Below are positions 41,996 through 53,036 of a DNA stretch of 64,000 bases, piece after piece (within the stretch, counting starts at the first letter, position 1; every line of letters begins with the position of its first letter). The notes beneath the pieces are model-generated. The model did no database searches. It was not told the origin of the DNA and saw only the letters and a program-made list of their open reading frames with translations. The DNA lies in contig CAYSWL010000001.1 of NCBI GenBank assembly GCA_964434745.1, positions 1 through 64,000 on the forward strand, read 5' to 3'. This DNA comes from JADGNF01 sp964434745 (GTDB lineage Archaea > Thermoproteota > Bathyarchaeia > Bathyarchaeales > Bathycorpusculaceae). A program made the position numbers and the translations under genes.

Positions 41996-44152
41996 TTAAA
42001 TTATTTTAGTTAATTTGTTTGTTCTGTTTGTATTTTTTCTTTGAATAACTATAATGCAAACTGTTGTAGCGGCTAAAGTAAGCATAATCGTCCAAGTCGT
42101 TAACTCTGGTATAATTGTATCTGAAAGAACAAAGACTATGTCACCTAATAGTGGTTTACCATATTCTGAAACAATATCAAACGTTGCAATTGTTGTGCCT
42201 TCATTGGTTGTGCTGTTATATTCTACGCTTGTCCATTTGCCTGTAAAACCGGTAGTGAATACTTGTAAACTTGGCAAGTCCCCTTCTAATTTTATGTTAA
42301 AATTTGCTACAGAGTTTATGCTTGTTGGAGATAAGTACGGAAGAATGTTTAGATCATAAAGAAACGTATATGTGCCGTTTATTGTTTCCACAGGGTGTTC
42401 ATAATAGATTTCTAGTAGAAAATCTTTTGAACTTGGATTTGCTACGCAATGAATCATTTGCCAGTTTCCAATGTCAGTATAATGTAAAGCAGTTGAATCA
42501 ATTTTACTATAGTCGCTAAAGCTTAGTTCTTCGCCATCAAGTTTTATCTGTATGTTAGTTGTGTTTGGTGGAATTGGATAAAATAGTGATTGTTCTTGGA
42601 TCTCTGAAGTTAAATGCATAGGGTACGTTCCATGAATTTTTGCCCAAATGGTACCGTTTATGTTTGTTATAGTGTAGTTTAGAATTTCATAAGGCATTGC
42701 AAGTTGCATGCTATGTGTTTGTGATTGAATAGGTACTCCTATCCCGTTGTTATAAGGTGTCATGTGTGGGATTAGATCTTTTTCTTCTGAGTATTTGTCA
42801 ATAAGAAACGGTACATCACTTGCGCCGTTCTGATCGATATCTACTCCTGTAAAACAACTCCAGTAGTTCCCTTCGTTGTCATCATTCCATTGGTTATTGA
42901 GATTCTTGTTTATTGAACCTGTCCAGTTACCTACAAAATTATTGCGAACTATTTTGTTGCCAGTCGAATCTGCCCATATATAAAAGAAGCACATGTTATC
43001 TATGATGTTGTTTTGTGTTACAGTGCAGTTAGTTGTATCTTCAAAGTATAATGCGGCATACTGATTGTTGATTAACGTGTTTTGTGTAATGGTGCATTCA
43101 GATGCATTAATTAATTTTAGCGCATTAAAATTTTCTTTCAGATTAGAGTTGGATATTTCTGATTTTGATGTATAAGCTAATAGAACGCCGTCCCAGTTGG
43201 GTGTTGAGATCCAGCTGTGAATAGTGATATCTTTACAGTTAACTGCAGCTATCCATCCTGCATTATTTGGTACTTGGAAATTTGTTTCATTAACCAAGAA
43301 ATAGACGGGTTTTCCATTAACAGTATTTGACGTATCTATATTGTGCATATATGTTTGCATATTTCCGCCTAAGAGTTTGAATCCGAACTGGTTGTCTCTA
43401 AGGTTATTATCTGTAAAAGTTAGATTCGTGCTATACCAAATATTTACACCCAATCCTTTACGTTCAATTGTATTACCCACCAAACTACAGCTATCGCTGT
43501 TATCAATACTAATGCCTTCTGTGTATACTCCTGAGGTTGCAGTAGAATTGCCAAGTGTTACATCCGAAAGTATATTATTGCTAACGGTAGCGTTTTTACA
43601 CCAAGTTACCGTTATTCCACTAGCTACATTGTCTATTATGCTAGTATTATTGCTGAATTCTACTGAAATGAGCTTGCTGGCATTATTCCCACTTATGTGA
43701 TTATTGTTAGATTGAATAAGTTTTATTCCACAGTTTACAAGAGTATTATTTTTGATAATGCTACTATTAGCGTTTTCCAAGTAAATGCCATAGCTAAAGT
43801 ACATAATATTTAGGTTTTGAACAGTCACGTCAGTCACATTTTGCAATAGTAAAGCAGTTCCTCTATATCCATACATTTTATGTCCATTACCTTCAATTGT
43901 GATCCCGCTTTTTTGCACCGCTATACCGTTGTAAATGTCACTTGTCAAAACGTATCGGTTGCCTTCATATCGTATGGGTGCACTTTTAGGTGTAACGGTG
44001 CCATTATCCCAAATCTGGATTGTTGAGTAATGCCACACGTAAGGTGTATACGCTGAAGTATAACTATTTGAATTTAACATCCCAGCGGCTGCTGAGAACA
44101 AAACCAGGAAGATCGCAACCAAAGATACTCCTTGTTTAATATCCAAAGTCAT
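41996..44152 (-). CDS. NosD-like beta-helix surface protein
   Basis: The 718-residue secreted protein has an N-terminal hydrophobic signal (about 8-28), then right-handed parallel beta-helix repeats of NosD/PbH1 type from about 60 to 430 (N-N-x-I, S-I-I-K-N-N-T-L, I-T-Q-N-T-L-I-N-N). The module ends with G-N-Y-W-S-C and D-I-D-Q-N-G-A-S-D-V-P. A beta-rich domain of about 230 residues follows, and the C-terminus is I-P-E-L-T-T-W-T-I-M-L plus a helix and basic tail, a form of the P-E-x-x-x-W anchor frequent in Bathyarchaeia. Many N-x-T/S sites suggest glycosylation. Role unknown: carbohydrate binding or adhesion. A decayed relative lies at 26780-27730. Confidence 0.85.
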   Translation of the reverse strand: MTLDIKQGVSLVAIFLVLFSAAAGMLNSNSYTSAYTPYVWHYSTIQIWDNGTVTPKSAPIRYEGNRYVLTSDIYNGIAVQKSGITIEGNGHKMYGYRGTALLLQNVTDVTVQNLNIMYFSYGIYLENANSSIIKNNTLVNCGIKLIQSNNNHISGNNASKLISVEFSNNTSIIDNVASGITVTWCKNATVSNNILSDVTLGNSTATSGVYTEGISIDNSDSCSLVGNTIERKGLGVNIWYSTNLTFTDNNLRDNQFGFKLLGGNMQTYMHNIDTSNTVNGKPVYFLVNETNFQVPNNAGWIAAVNCKDITIHSWISTPNWDGVLLAYTSKSEISNSNLKENFNALKLINASECTITQNTLINNQYAALYFEDTTNCTVTQNNIIDNMCFFYIWADSTGNKIVRNNFVGNWTGSINKNLNNQWNDDNEGNYWSCFTGVDIDQNGASDVPFLIDKYSEEKDLIPHMTPYNNGIGVPIQSQTHSMQLAMPYEILNYTITNINGTIWAKIHGTYPMHLTSEIQEQSLFYPIPPNTTNIQIKLDGEELSFSDYSKIDSTALHYTDIGNWQMIHCVANPSSKDFLLEIYYEHPVETINGTYTFLYDLNILPYLSPTSINSVANFNIKLEGDLPSLQVFTTGFTGKWTSVEYNSTTNEGTTIATFDIVSEYGKPLLGDIVFVLSDTIIPELTTWTIMLTLAATTVCIIVIQRKNTNRTNKLTKII

Positions 44153-44294
44153 CGCTTAAGACTTTGACACACACAGTCTTATCGTTTGTGGAAAAATATA
44201 AAAAAGATTCTTAAACTTGGCTTGAACAAGCTTTAAAAGTTATATCTACTTGCTATAAAACAGAATTCTACATCTTTTTAGGCCGGTTCAAATT

Positions 44295-44852
44295 ATGATC
44301 GAATCTAGTACAAACAATCGTGAAATTGCCGTTATCGGTGGTGGCTGTTTTTGGTGCACTGAAGCCGTTTTCCAGCATATTAGCGGAGTCGAAAAAGTAG
44401 AACCTGGCTATTCAGGCGGTACAGTATCTGATCCAAATTATGAACAGGTTTCAACCGGTACAACAGGTCACGCAGAAGTTGCTAGAATCACTTTTAACCC
44501 TAAAGAAATTAGTTACAGAGAAATTTTAGAAATATTCTTTGGCACACATGACCCAACACAGTTGGACAGACAAGGTGCAGACATTGGCACCCAGTACCGC
44601 TCAATAATATTTTACCTTAACGAAACTCAGAAAACAACTGCTGAACAATTAATACAAGAACTAGCTCGAGAGAAGGTCTATAAAAAACCTATCGTGACCC
44701 AGATAGTCCCGTTAAAAAAATTTTACCCAGCAGAATCATACCATAAAGACTACTATAAAATGCATCCAACAGCTCAATACTGTCAGATCGTTATTGCACC
44801 CAAAATTGCCAAACTACAAAAAACCTACATAACAAAACTCAAAATACCCTAA
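44295..44852 (+). CDS. msrA: peptide methionine sulfoxide reductase MsrA
   Basis: Reduces Met-S-sulfoxide in proteins. The active-site motif G-G-G-C-F-W-C-T-E-A-V-F lies at residues 15-26 (catalytic Cys18), followed by G-Y-S-G-G, Y-E-Q-V-S-T-G-T-T-G-H-A-E, D-P-T-Q-L-D-R-Q-G-A-D-I-G-T-Q-Y-R-S and E-S-Y-H-K-D-Y. Length 185 is normal; no MsrB domain. It stands alone, divergent from the NosD-like gene. With hemerythrin and an MBL-rhodanese gene nearby it points to some exposure to oxidants. Confidence 0.97.
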   Translation: MIESSTNNREIAVIGGGCFWCTEAVFQHISGVEKVEPGYSGGTVSDPNYEQVSTGTTGHAEVARITFNPKEISYREILEIFFGTHDPTQLDRQGADIGTQYRSIIFYLNETQKTTAEQLIQELAREKVYKKPIVTQIVPLKKFYPAESYHKDYYKMHPTAQYCQIVIAPKIAKLQKTYITKLKIP

Positions 44853-45124
44853 TGCTCTCTCCTTTTTATGTGGTAATTTTTTTGTTTCGTATCAACTTTT
44901 TAAATTGGCTTTACAAGCTTATATCAAAGAAAAAATTAAAACAAATTAGCTATACTTCTTCAAAAATATAGTAACTGTTAGTTTACTAATATAACATAAT
45001 TTAGTTTCTTTTCAAAGCTAAGCAGTTAACTATCTATTACTTCTGCTTAATCCAAGTAAGCTGTTTATAAAATAAAACGATCTTGAAGGTTACAAATAGT
45101 CCGGTCTGCAAAATCAATTATTTG

Positions 45125-45658
45125 TTATTGTTCACTTGATTCTTTTTTACCTGATTCTTTGATAACTTTTTTGATAAATTCTTTTATAACCTCAAAGTTT
45201 CCATAGATAAGCACTTGCCCATCTTCTTCTAAGTCGAAAGAAAGATTTAATTCAGCCGCAAATGTTTCAAGCTTATCTATTGATAGGTTGGGCAAAGGCT
45301 TAACGCGGACCCATTTTTGGTTTCTAGGTCGATTTGAAGTAAATTGTACCTTAGTTTTTGTTACTTCATTATTGCTGATTAAATGACTGGCTTTTTCTAT
45401 TCGTTTTAGCCAAGTTTCAACTGTTTCAACTGGAAACATTTTTTGCGCTTCTGAAATCAAATAGGCTTCAATATTTCCAAGATATGCTAAGATTTTTGGA
45501 CTTGCTTCAATACAGCTTATCTTGTTTTCTTCCATAATATTGATTAGACTTTTTGCTGCTCTCAAGTCATCTATAATATTTTGCGGAATAGCCATGCCTT
45601 TTTTGCGAAATTCTATTGTAATTTCTTCAAGAATTTTCCATGTAGCTAAGACCGCCAT
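45125..45658 (-). CDS. conserved archaeal protein, probably DUF2096
   Basis: The 177-residue protein starts W-K-I-L-E-E-I-T-I-E-F-R-K-K-G and has a helical N-terminal half (about 1-110) and a C-terminal alpha/beta half with W-V-R-V-K-P-L and V-L-I-Y-G-N-F-E-V-I-K-E-F-I. I believe this matches DUF2096, an archaeal family without assigned function, but the match is from memory. The tail is charged. It is divergent from the MBL-rhodanese gene and stands alone. Confidence 0.6.
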   Translation of the reverse strand: MAVLATWKILEEITIEFRKKGMAIPQNIIDDLRAAKSLINIMEENKISCIEASPKILAYLGNIEAYLISEAQKMFPVETVETWLKRIEKASHLISNNEVTKTKVQFTSNRPRNQKWVRVKPLPNLSIDKLETFAAELNLSFDLEEDGQVLIYGNFEVIKEFIKKVIKESGKKESSEQ

Positions 45659-45793
45659 ATAATGTACCTATCTTCATAGCTGCTGTTTACTTAATAAATA
45701 ATTCCGCTTGATACATACAGTAAAAACTGTCTTCCAAAACAAATTTCTGTTTGGTTGTATCATTTTCTATATGAGTTTTTGCGAGGTTAATTT

Positions 45794-47164
45794 ATGGAGT
45801 TATTTACAGTTAAATCTGAAGGCTTGGCGCATTATAGCTATTTTTTATCAGACGGCAAAGATGCTGTAGTTATTGACCCACGTAGAGATTGCAAAGTTTA
45901 TATGCATTTAGCAAAAAAGTACTGTGTTAAAATACGTTACATTTTAGAGACCCATAAACATGAAGATTTTATAGTAGGTTCACGTGAACTAGGCGAATTA
46001 TCAAACGCACAAATCGGACATAGCAAACAATCGGACATCAAGTATGGAGACCTCAATCTAGAAGATGGTGAAACCCTCAATGTGGGTAAACTTCAAATTA
46101 ATGTGCTCTATACACCTGGACATACTAACGAGTCAGTTTGTTATGCTGTAAGTAATACTGAAAAAAGTTCAGCTCCATTTATGGTTTTTACCGGTGATAC
46201 TTTATTTATCGGCTCAGCTGGTAGAACAGATTTACAGGGTAAAGAAAACATCCCCATACAAGCAGAGAACTTGTATACAAGTTTACATGAAAAACTTTTA
46301 CCCATAGGTGACGATGTAGTTATCTACCCTGCACATGGTTCTGGTAGTGTATGCGGCAGCCAAATTAGCAACCAAAAAACTAGTACCATTGGATATGAGA
46401 AAAAAAATAACCCATATTTGCAACTTGATAAAGAACATTTCGTACAACGTGCAACTACACAAAATTTGTTAATCCCTCCATATTTCAAACGTATGCATGA
46501 ATACAACACTACTGGCGCTCCATTGCTGCGTGGGTTGCCAACATTTAAATCGCTAAACGTTGCTGAGTTCGAAGATGTATCACATGAGATTGATTCAATA
46601 ATTGTAGATACACGTTTTCCTAATGCATTTGCAGGTGGCCATATTCCTAACTCTTTACACATAGGTCTTGGTGGTACAGCAGTATACCCTGGCTGGGTTC
46701 TAGACCATACTCTACGTATACTTTTGGTTACTGAACGCAAAGCCGACATAAATCGCGTACAGAAACATTTCTGGAGAATCGGTTATGACAATCTTTATGG
46801 TTTTCTTTGCGGTGGTATAGGTAGTTGGCAGGAGCAAGGAAGGCCTCTTAGCCGTCTTAGAACATTATCAGTTACTGCTCTTAAAGAGCGGTTAGAAAGA
46901 TACGCCGTATTAGATGTTCGTGAACCACGTGAATGGAAACAAGATGGTTACATAGAAGGTGCAGAACATGTATTCTTCGGCCATCTAGATACACAGGCTG
47001 AAAATATAGAACGTAATAGGCGTATAGCTGTTATATGCTCTACTGGAAAACGTGCAACCATTGGAGCAAGTATACTAAAGCGGCACGGATTTCTTCATGT
47101 CAGCACTGTGCTTGGTAGTATGATAGCTTGGAAAAATCGTGGGTATCCCTTAAAGAAAGATTAA
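45794..47164 (+). CDS. MBL-fold hydrolase with two rhodanese domains
   Basis: A metallo-beta-lactamase domain of persulfide-dioxygenase/glyoxalase II type (residues 1-200) is followed by two rhodanese domains (about 260-345 and 365-455). Ligands include T-H-K-H-E-D near 55, G-H-T-N-E-S, T-G-D-T-L-F and P-A-H-G. The usual H-x-H-x-D-H reads H-x-H-x-D-F, so the second-metal His is lost, fitting the mononuclear iron persulfide dioxygenase. The first rhodanese lacks its active Cys; the second keeps it in V-I-C-S-T-G-K-R. It probably handles sulfane sulfur or thiol persulfides in the cytoplasm. Stands alone. Confidence 0.88.
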   Translation: MELFTVKSEGLAHYSYFLSDGKDAVVIDPRRDCKVYMHLAKKYCVKIRYILETHKHEDFIVGSRELGELSNAQIGHSKQSDIKYGDLNLEDGETLNVGKLQINVLYTPGHTNESVCYAVSNTEKSSAPFMVFTGDTLFIGSAGRTDLQGKENIPIQAENLYTSLHEKLLPIGDDVVIYPAHGSGSVCGSQISNQKTSTIGYEKKNNPYLQLDKEHFVQRATTQNLLIPPYFKRMHEYNTTGAPLLRGLPTFKSLNVAEFEDVSHEIDSIIVDTRFPNAFAGGHIPNSLHIGLGGTAVYPGWVLDHTLRILLVTERKADINRVQKHFWRIGYDNLYGFLCGGIGSWQEQGRPLSRLRTLSVTALKERLERYAVLDVREPREWKQDGYIEGAEHVFFGHLDTQAENIERNRRIAVICSTGKRATIGASILKRHGFLHVSTVLGSMIAWKNRGYPLKKD

Positions 47165-47174
47165 TCTACTTTGG

Positions 47175-47747
47175 TTATTGTGCGGCTGCTTTATCGATTG
47201 CTTCAAAGAAATCGTTAAGAATCCGATGAGTTATGCCCCAAATTACAACATTTTCAAAAACGAAAGCGGGAACTTTGTCAATGCGCACTTGGGCTGTAGC
47301 TTTGCTTTGAGCAAGCTTTTCAGTTGAAACCCACATAAATGAATCAAGTTCCCTGTTACTTAGTTTGATCTCCTGAGGGTTAGTAGATAATAAAATCACA
47401 AAAGGTAAAATATGAAAACTAGCTACAGGTGTAGAGTGCACTAATGAAGTTACGCCCAAAAACTGGGCATTCTCTATGTGCAGCCCTGTTTCTTCAAAAG
47501 TTTCACGTATAATTGTTTCCTTTAAATTCGCATCACAAGCATCACGTTTTCCGCCTGGGAGTGCCATATGCCCTGACCAGGGATCTTTTGGATTATGTAC
47601 CCTTTTAACTAGAAGTATTTGGAAGTCATCTATCGATGCCTTAAGAATCAACGCTACAGCAGCATTTGCATCTTGTTCCTCTGTAACGGGTTTTAGAACC
47701 AAAGGCAGCTTAGCTATGGTTTGAGCATTAACCAACCTTTTTCTCAC
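47175..47747 (-). CDS. Nudix hydrolase, CoA pyrophosphatase type
   Basis: The Nudix box is present near residues 75-97: G-G-K-R-D-A-C-D, then E-T-I-I-R-E-T-F-E-E-T-G-L. The preceding L-P-G-G and the I-L-L-V-K-R-V-x2-P-K-D-P-W-S-G-H segment are typical of the NUDT7/NudL subgroup that cleaves CoA and its derivatives. The 190-residue length agrees. It lies 22 bases downstream of the thymidylate synthase gene and is probably in its operon, ending opposite the MBL-rhodanese gene. Confidence 0.88.
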   Translation of the reverse strand: MRKRLVNAQTIAKLPLVLKPVTEEQDANAAVALILKASIDDFQILLVKRVHNPKDPWSGHMALPGGKRDACDANLKETIIRETFEETGLHIENAQFLGVTSLVHSTPVASFHILPFVILLSTNPQEIKLSNRELDSFMWVSTEKLAQSKATAQVRIDKVPAFVFENVVIWGITHRILNDFFEAIDKAAAQ

Positions 47748-47769
47748 CAGAACAGGCTTCGCTATTTAC

Positions 47770-48510
47770 CTATTCATTTTGATTTTTCTTTATTGCTTTA
47801 GCTATCCTATTATTACTTGTAGTATTTTTTGGTGTGAGAAGTTCTTCGATAAGTTTGTATTGGCGTTGGTAGATGTGGCAATTTTTAGAGTGGAAGATTA
47901 GTTTGCCTGTCTCGATATTGAGTTTGCTACGGCTATTAATTTCTGCTACGAAAGCCTCGTTAAACATTTGTAATCCTGCAATGTTTGCAGGTAATCCTGC
48001 ATAGGCGTCCCAGCTACGAAAGTAACATGTCAGGTTCATTTTGCCTTCTAAAATTTCAGTGTCAATTATGCTTAAGCATGGTGGTTCATGACGTTCTTTG
48101 CCACCTTTGCTGTCTTTGCGAGTTTTATAAATATCTTCAGGCAATCGAATAACCATAGCTACTTGCCTATCTTGCGGCTCATCAAGGTACCGTTTAATTG
48201 CTTCTTCAACTTGATTTACAGGCTCGCGTAATCTGCTACCATACGTGTATGTTTCGCCTTCCTGTTTTTCTCCACACCATAGATATTCTAACGCATAACC
48301 CTGTACATATTTTATATCACATGGCGCTTTGTCACTAACTAACGGTCGGTTTTCAGGGTGATTAATTTCAATAGTTAAATTAAGCTTCTTAGTTTCAGTT
48401 GTTTCAGAGCCGTAGTTTACTTTAAATATGTCTCCTTCGTTCCAAATTTGACTCAACGTTTGAAACCAAGCTTCAGGACAATCAAACGCAGTAATCTTGA
48501 CGTGCTTCAT
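47770..48510 (-). CDS. thyA: thymidylate synthase (archaeal ThyA type)
   Basis: Methylates dUMP to dTMP. The 246-residue protein shows the nucleophile in E-P-P-C-L-S, the dUMP-binding R-S-W-D-A-Y-A-G-L-P-A-N-I and the late C-H-I-Y-Q-R-Q-Y, with the archaeal short form lacking the bacterial insertions. In methanogens the methyl donor is a tetrahydromethanopterin-type cofactor; here it could be that or folate. The C-terminal 20 residues are basic and Asn-rich. It is followed closely by the Nudix gene. Confidence 0.9.
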   Translation of the reverse strand: MKHVKITAFDCPEAWFQTLSQIWNEGDIFKVNYGSETTETKKLNLTIEINHPENRPLVSDKAPCDIKYVQGYALEYLWCGEKQEGETYTYGSRLREPVNQVEEAIKRYLDEPQDRQVAMVIRLPEDIYKTRKDSKGGKERHEPPCLSIIDTEILEGKMNLTCYFRSWDAYAGLPANIAGLQMFNEAFVAEINSRSKLNIETGKLIFHSKNCHIYQRQYKLIEELLTPKNTTSNNRIAKAIKKNQNE

Positions 48511-48623
48511 AGTTTTCCCTCAGTAAACCCCACAACTAACTTGCAGAGCTAACTCTGTCCACTCCCTAAATATAAATTTACGTTAAAAACAGTTAAAATA
48601 AAATTGCTAACTGGAACCAGTGT

Positions 48624-48665
48624 ATGGCTAATTTTTAATAAATAAAAAAGAAAAGAAAAAAATTT
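48624..48665 (-). terminator. T-rich terminator after the thermosome gene
   Basis: On the minus strand, sequence just after the thermosome stop is almost pure pyrimidine with long T-runs. Such T-tracts end archaeal transcripts without a hairpin. Confidence 0.5.
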
Positions 48666-48672
48666 GGGGCTC

Positions 48673-50355
<1,683 letters not shown>

Positions 50356-50410
50356 ATTATTCACCAATTTTTCTGTTTATAATTACTAAATGCTAAACGG
50401 AACAATAAGA

Positions 50411-50426
50411 CCTTTAAATATAAATT
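50411..50426 (-). promoter_or_regulatory. thermosome TATA box
   Basis: On the minus strand, TTTATATTTAAA with an A-rich BRE-like sequence just before it. Initiation about 25 bases downstream leaves a short leader before ATG 50355. Its strength fits the high expression of chaperonins. Confidence 0.55.
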
Positions 50427-50525
50427 TTTCTCAATAGTCTGGCTACAACAAATAATTCCAATGCTTAAAAACTATAAAATCCTAATTATGTGTCTAAAGA
50501 AAATGTTGGTTATTATCTTCTTGTT

Positions 50526-50684
50526 TTATCGTTTTGTTTCACCTTTTTCCCTACGGGTCTTGTTTGTAGTAGCCGCAGCTATACGTTCAGCTGTTTCTTC
50601 AGAACGACCCCTTTCCAGTTCGGACTCTTTGATGTGTTCATATTGCCTTTTCCTTTTAGGATTCGTAACCCCTCGTGGAGGCAC
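50526..50684 (-). CDS. short basic conserved protein, 52 residues
   Basis: GTG 50684, six bases after a perfect AGGAGGTG, starts a 52-residue protein: basic N-terminus (V-T-N-P-K-R-K-R-Q-Y-E-H-I-K-E-S), acidic middle (E-L-E-R-G-R-S-E-E-T-A), then I-A-A-A-T-T-N-K-T-R-R-E-K-G-E-T-K. This order is typical of short proteins in bacteria and archaea annotated as plasmid-stabilisation or addiction-module related, whose function is in fact unclear. It is the gene next to hemerythrin, with which it may share stress-related use. Confidence 0.8.
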   Translation of the reverse strand: MPPRGVTNPKRKRQYEHIKESELERGRSEETAERIAAATTNKTRREKGETKR

Positions 50685-50797
50685 GTTTTCACCTCCTACT
50701 TATAGTATTATTAAATAACAAAAAATGAGAAATGCAAAACTCTTCAATAGCAACTCCATCTTCAAATAGTCTTATCCATAGCAGTTATGTTCTGTTT

Positions 50798-51256
50798 TTA
50801 CATAACTGTTGGAGGCGCCATCTTTGACATGGAGGCTTTTTCTTCTAGAAAGAGACGTCCTATTTCATTTTCGTCTTCTTTCGAGAGGACTTTTTTAGCT
50901 GCTTTAAAGAGTTCTTTTTCTTCGTCTTCAACATGATGCTCTATCATTTCGCTAAGGACTTGAGTTTTTGCGAATTGGACTTCGCTATCACTACTTGCTA
51001 TCGTACTCTGTAATTGCTTTGCTGCATTATGCTCTTCTATTGCTTCAAGAGTTAACTCATGTGTTTCATCTGAGTCTGTTAGTCTTGGATAGAAATGCTT
51101 TTCTTCACCTTGCATATGCATAGTCAAAGCCTGGTCAATTTGTGAGAAAATGTCTGCTTGAAACTTTTCACTGTCTAGAATCTGTTTAAACAGCTTCTGG
51201 ACTTCTTTGTGTTCTTCTTTTAAAATGCTATAAATACTCTCCTGCTTTTCGCTCAA
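50798..51256 (-). CDS. hemerythrin HHE-domain protein
   Basis: Four-helix bundle, 152 residues from TTG 51256, six bases after GGAGGT (a longer frame from 51292 has no such site). Di-iron ligands are visible: His in E-E-H-K-E-V, H-M-Q-G-E-E-K-H-F-Y-P, E-E-H-N-A-A-K and I-E-H-H-V-E-D-E-E-K-E. In anaerobes such proteins bind O2 or protect against reactive species, or repair iron centres. It is the gene just upstream of the 52-residue basic protein on the same strand, with about 110 bases between them. Confidence 0.9.
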   Translation of the reverse strand: MSEKQESIYSILKEEHKEVQKLFKQILDSEKFQADIFSQIDQALTMHMQGEEKHFYPRLTDSDETHELTLEAIEEHNAAKQLQSTIASSDSEVQFAKTQVLSEMIEHHVEDEEKELFKAAKKVLSKEDENEIGRLFLEEKASMSKMAPPTVM

Positions 51257-51391
51257 CCAATCACCTCCTAGCTTCCTAATAACCCTCTCCAAAACATTAA
51301 ATTCAATAAATCGGGCACTAAGAATTCAACGGGAAAAGTGATTTAAAAATATGTGACTGTAAGTTACCCACAACAGAACAGTTCAAAATAG

Positions 51392-52453
51392 TTATTTTGC
51401 TTTGATTATATGGTACCCTGCGGCTTTACGGAGTCTATTCATGACTGCTAATCCCATTCCTTCCAATGGTACACCTTCTGCTATTATCACATCTACATTT
51501 TCGATATCAAACTCTCTTAACAACTTATACAAGTTTGATGCTGCAGCGTTCACATCCTGACGCCGACCTAAACATCTAACAATTGCAGTATCATAGTATG
51601 CACAAGTTTCCTCGCTAGCTAGCACTCCAACTTTCTTGCCCTTTGCTTTGTAAGTATCAACAAATTCTTTGATTTTATCCGCAACTGCCAAGACTGTCCC
51701 TTCGACAAGTATTACAGGCGCTTTAGGTGCGTAATGCTTATACTTCATACCTGGTGAACGCGCCTTTTCAATTGGTGCTTCAACTTCTGTTGAAACAAAC
51801 GGATGAAGTGTTATCTTTCCGATAACTCGTTTTAATGCTTCAATTGAAGTTCCTCCTGGCCGTAACAGCATAGGTGGATCAGTTGTCATATCTAACACTG
51901 TAGATTCCACACCAATCTGGGTGGGGCCACTATCTAAAATAATGTCTATTCGACCGTTAAGATCATCAAAAACATGTTTGGCTGTAGTTGGACTAGGTTT
52001 ACCTGCAATATTTGCACTAGGTGCGGCAATAGGACAACCACATGCTTTGATTAATGCTAAAGCCACTTTATGTTTAGGCATTCTAATCGCCACAGTGTCT
52101 AGTCCTGCGGTTGATGCTTTAGGCACAATTGCAGAGCGCTTAAAAACTAAAGTCAAAGGTCCAGGCCAAAACCTCTTCATAAGCTTCTCTGACCTAGGCG
52201 GGACATATCTAGTTAGCTTGTAAACTTCTTTCACGTTTTCAATATGAAATATCGGTGGGTTGTCTAAAGGCCGATTTTTTGACTCAAAAAGTGACAAAAC
52301 CGCCTTCTCATTAAGTGCGTTTGCGCCTAATCCGTAAACAGTTTCTGTAGGAAATGCAACTAATCCACCTTCTCGTATGGTTTTGGCGGCAATCTCGATT
52401 ATTTCAACTTCTGGCTTGTTAGGGTTAACTTTCAAAGTCACGGTTTGCTTCAT
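51392..52453 (-). CDS. sua5: threonylcarbamoyl-AMP synthase (Sua5)
   Basis: Makes threonylcarbamoyl-AMP from Thr, bicarbonate and ATP, the donor used by the KEOPS complex whose genes lie near 7-12 kb. The YrdC domain (about 10-210) opens G-G-L-V-A-F-P-T-E-T-V-Y-G-L-G-A-N and includes A-P-S-A-N and S-T-V-L-D. A C-terminal Sua5 domain (about 235-350) makes it the longer archaeal form, with S-P-G-M-K-Y-K-H-Y-A-P at the linker. Length 353 is normal. Stands alone. Confidence 0.96.
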   Translation of the reverse strand: MKQTVTLKVNPNKPEVEIIEIAAKTIREGGLVAFPTETVYGLGANALNEKAVLSLFESKNRPLDNPPIFHIENVKEVYKLTRYVPPRSEKLMKRFWPGPLTLVFKRSAIVPKASTAGLDTVAIRMPKHKVALALIKACGCPIAAPSANIAGKPSPTTAKHVFDDLNGRIDIILDSGPTQIGVESTVLDMTTDPPMLLRPGGTSIEALKRVIGKITLHPFVSTEVEAPIEKARSPGMKYKHYAPKAPVILVEGTVLAVADKIKEFVDTYKAKGKKVGVLASEETCAYYDTAIVRCLGRRQDVNAAASNLYKLLREFDIENVDVIIAEGVPLEGMGLAVMNRLRKAAGYHIIKAK

Positions 52454-52510
52454 TCATGTCTGCCTATGCGCATAATACTTATGCACTCTCTTAAATCCTG
52501 CCACTGACCA

Positions 52511-52993
52511 TTACTTATTGAACCGAAGAACTATTGAATTTTCAGCCTGTCTACCTGGTATAGTCCAATACTTTTCAAGCATGCTTTGGCTTTTATCTAC
52601 AACCAGTTTGAAGCCTTGTTTTTCGTAAAAACGTATTGCCCACCACGCATCTGTCCAAGTTCCTACTAGAACTTCAGATGTTTGTGCTAAATTTAAAAGG
52701 TAGACAAGAAGTTTTTCACCAATTCCTTTACGCTGATAACTTGGACGCACATAAGCATGTCTAATTAAGGTGGTATCTTTGACATGCTGTATACCCATAA
52801 CGCCAACTAGCTTACTTTCTTCTCTGTAACCATAAAAATCCACACCAAAATCAACGTCTTCGATAAGTTCATCAGCGCTCATGTACGGTTCTTTCCAGCA
52901 ATCTGCTGGTATAACCCCTTTATACGCATGCGCTGCCTCATTAATTATATTTAGCATAGCTGAGTATTCTGAAAATTCTACTTTGTTAATCAC
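52511..52993 (-). CDS. GNAT N-acetyltransferase
   Basis: The 160-residue protein has the GNAT fold with the acetyl-CoA loop in V-R-P-S-Y-Q-R-K-G-I-G-E-K-L-L and late W-A-I-R-F-Y-E-K-Q-G-F. The N-terminal part has W-K-E-P-Y-M-S, found in a branch of archaeal/bacterial GNATs. The substrate is unknown. It is downstream of the PAC4-like gene, same strand, 43 bases away. Confidence 0.88.
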   Translation of the reverse strand: MINKVEFSEYSAMLNIINEAAHAYKGVIPADCWKEPYMSADELIEDVDFGVDFYGYREESKLVGVMGIQHVKDTTLIRHAYVRPSYQRKGIGEKLLVYLLNLAQTSEVLVGTWTDAWWAIRFYEKQGFKLVVDKSQSMLEKYWTIPGRQAENSIVLRFNK

Positions 52994-53036
52994 ATTATTC
53001 TTCCTCTACGTTCTAATAATTGCTTTGAATTTTTTA

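Noticed and set aside
50461..50718. Plus-strand frame opposite the 52-residue protein
   Set aside because: The minus-strand frame has a perfect ribosome-binding site and a recognisable sequence; the plus-strand one is its shadow.
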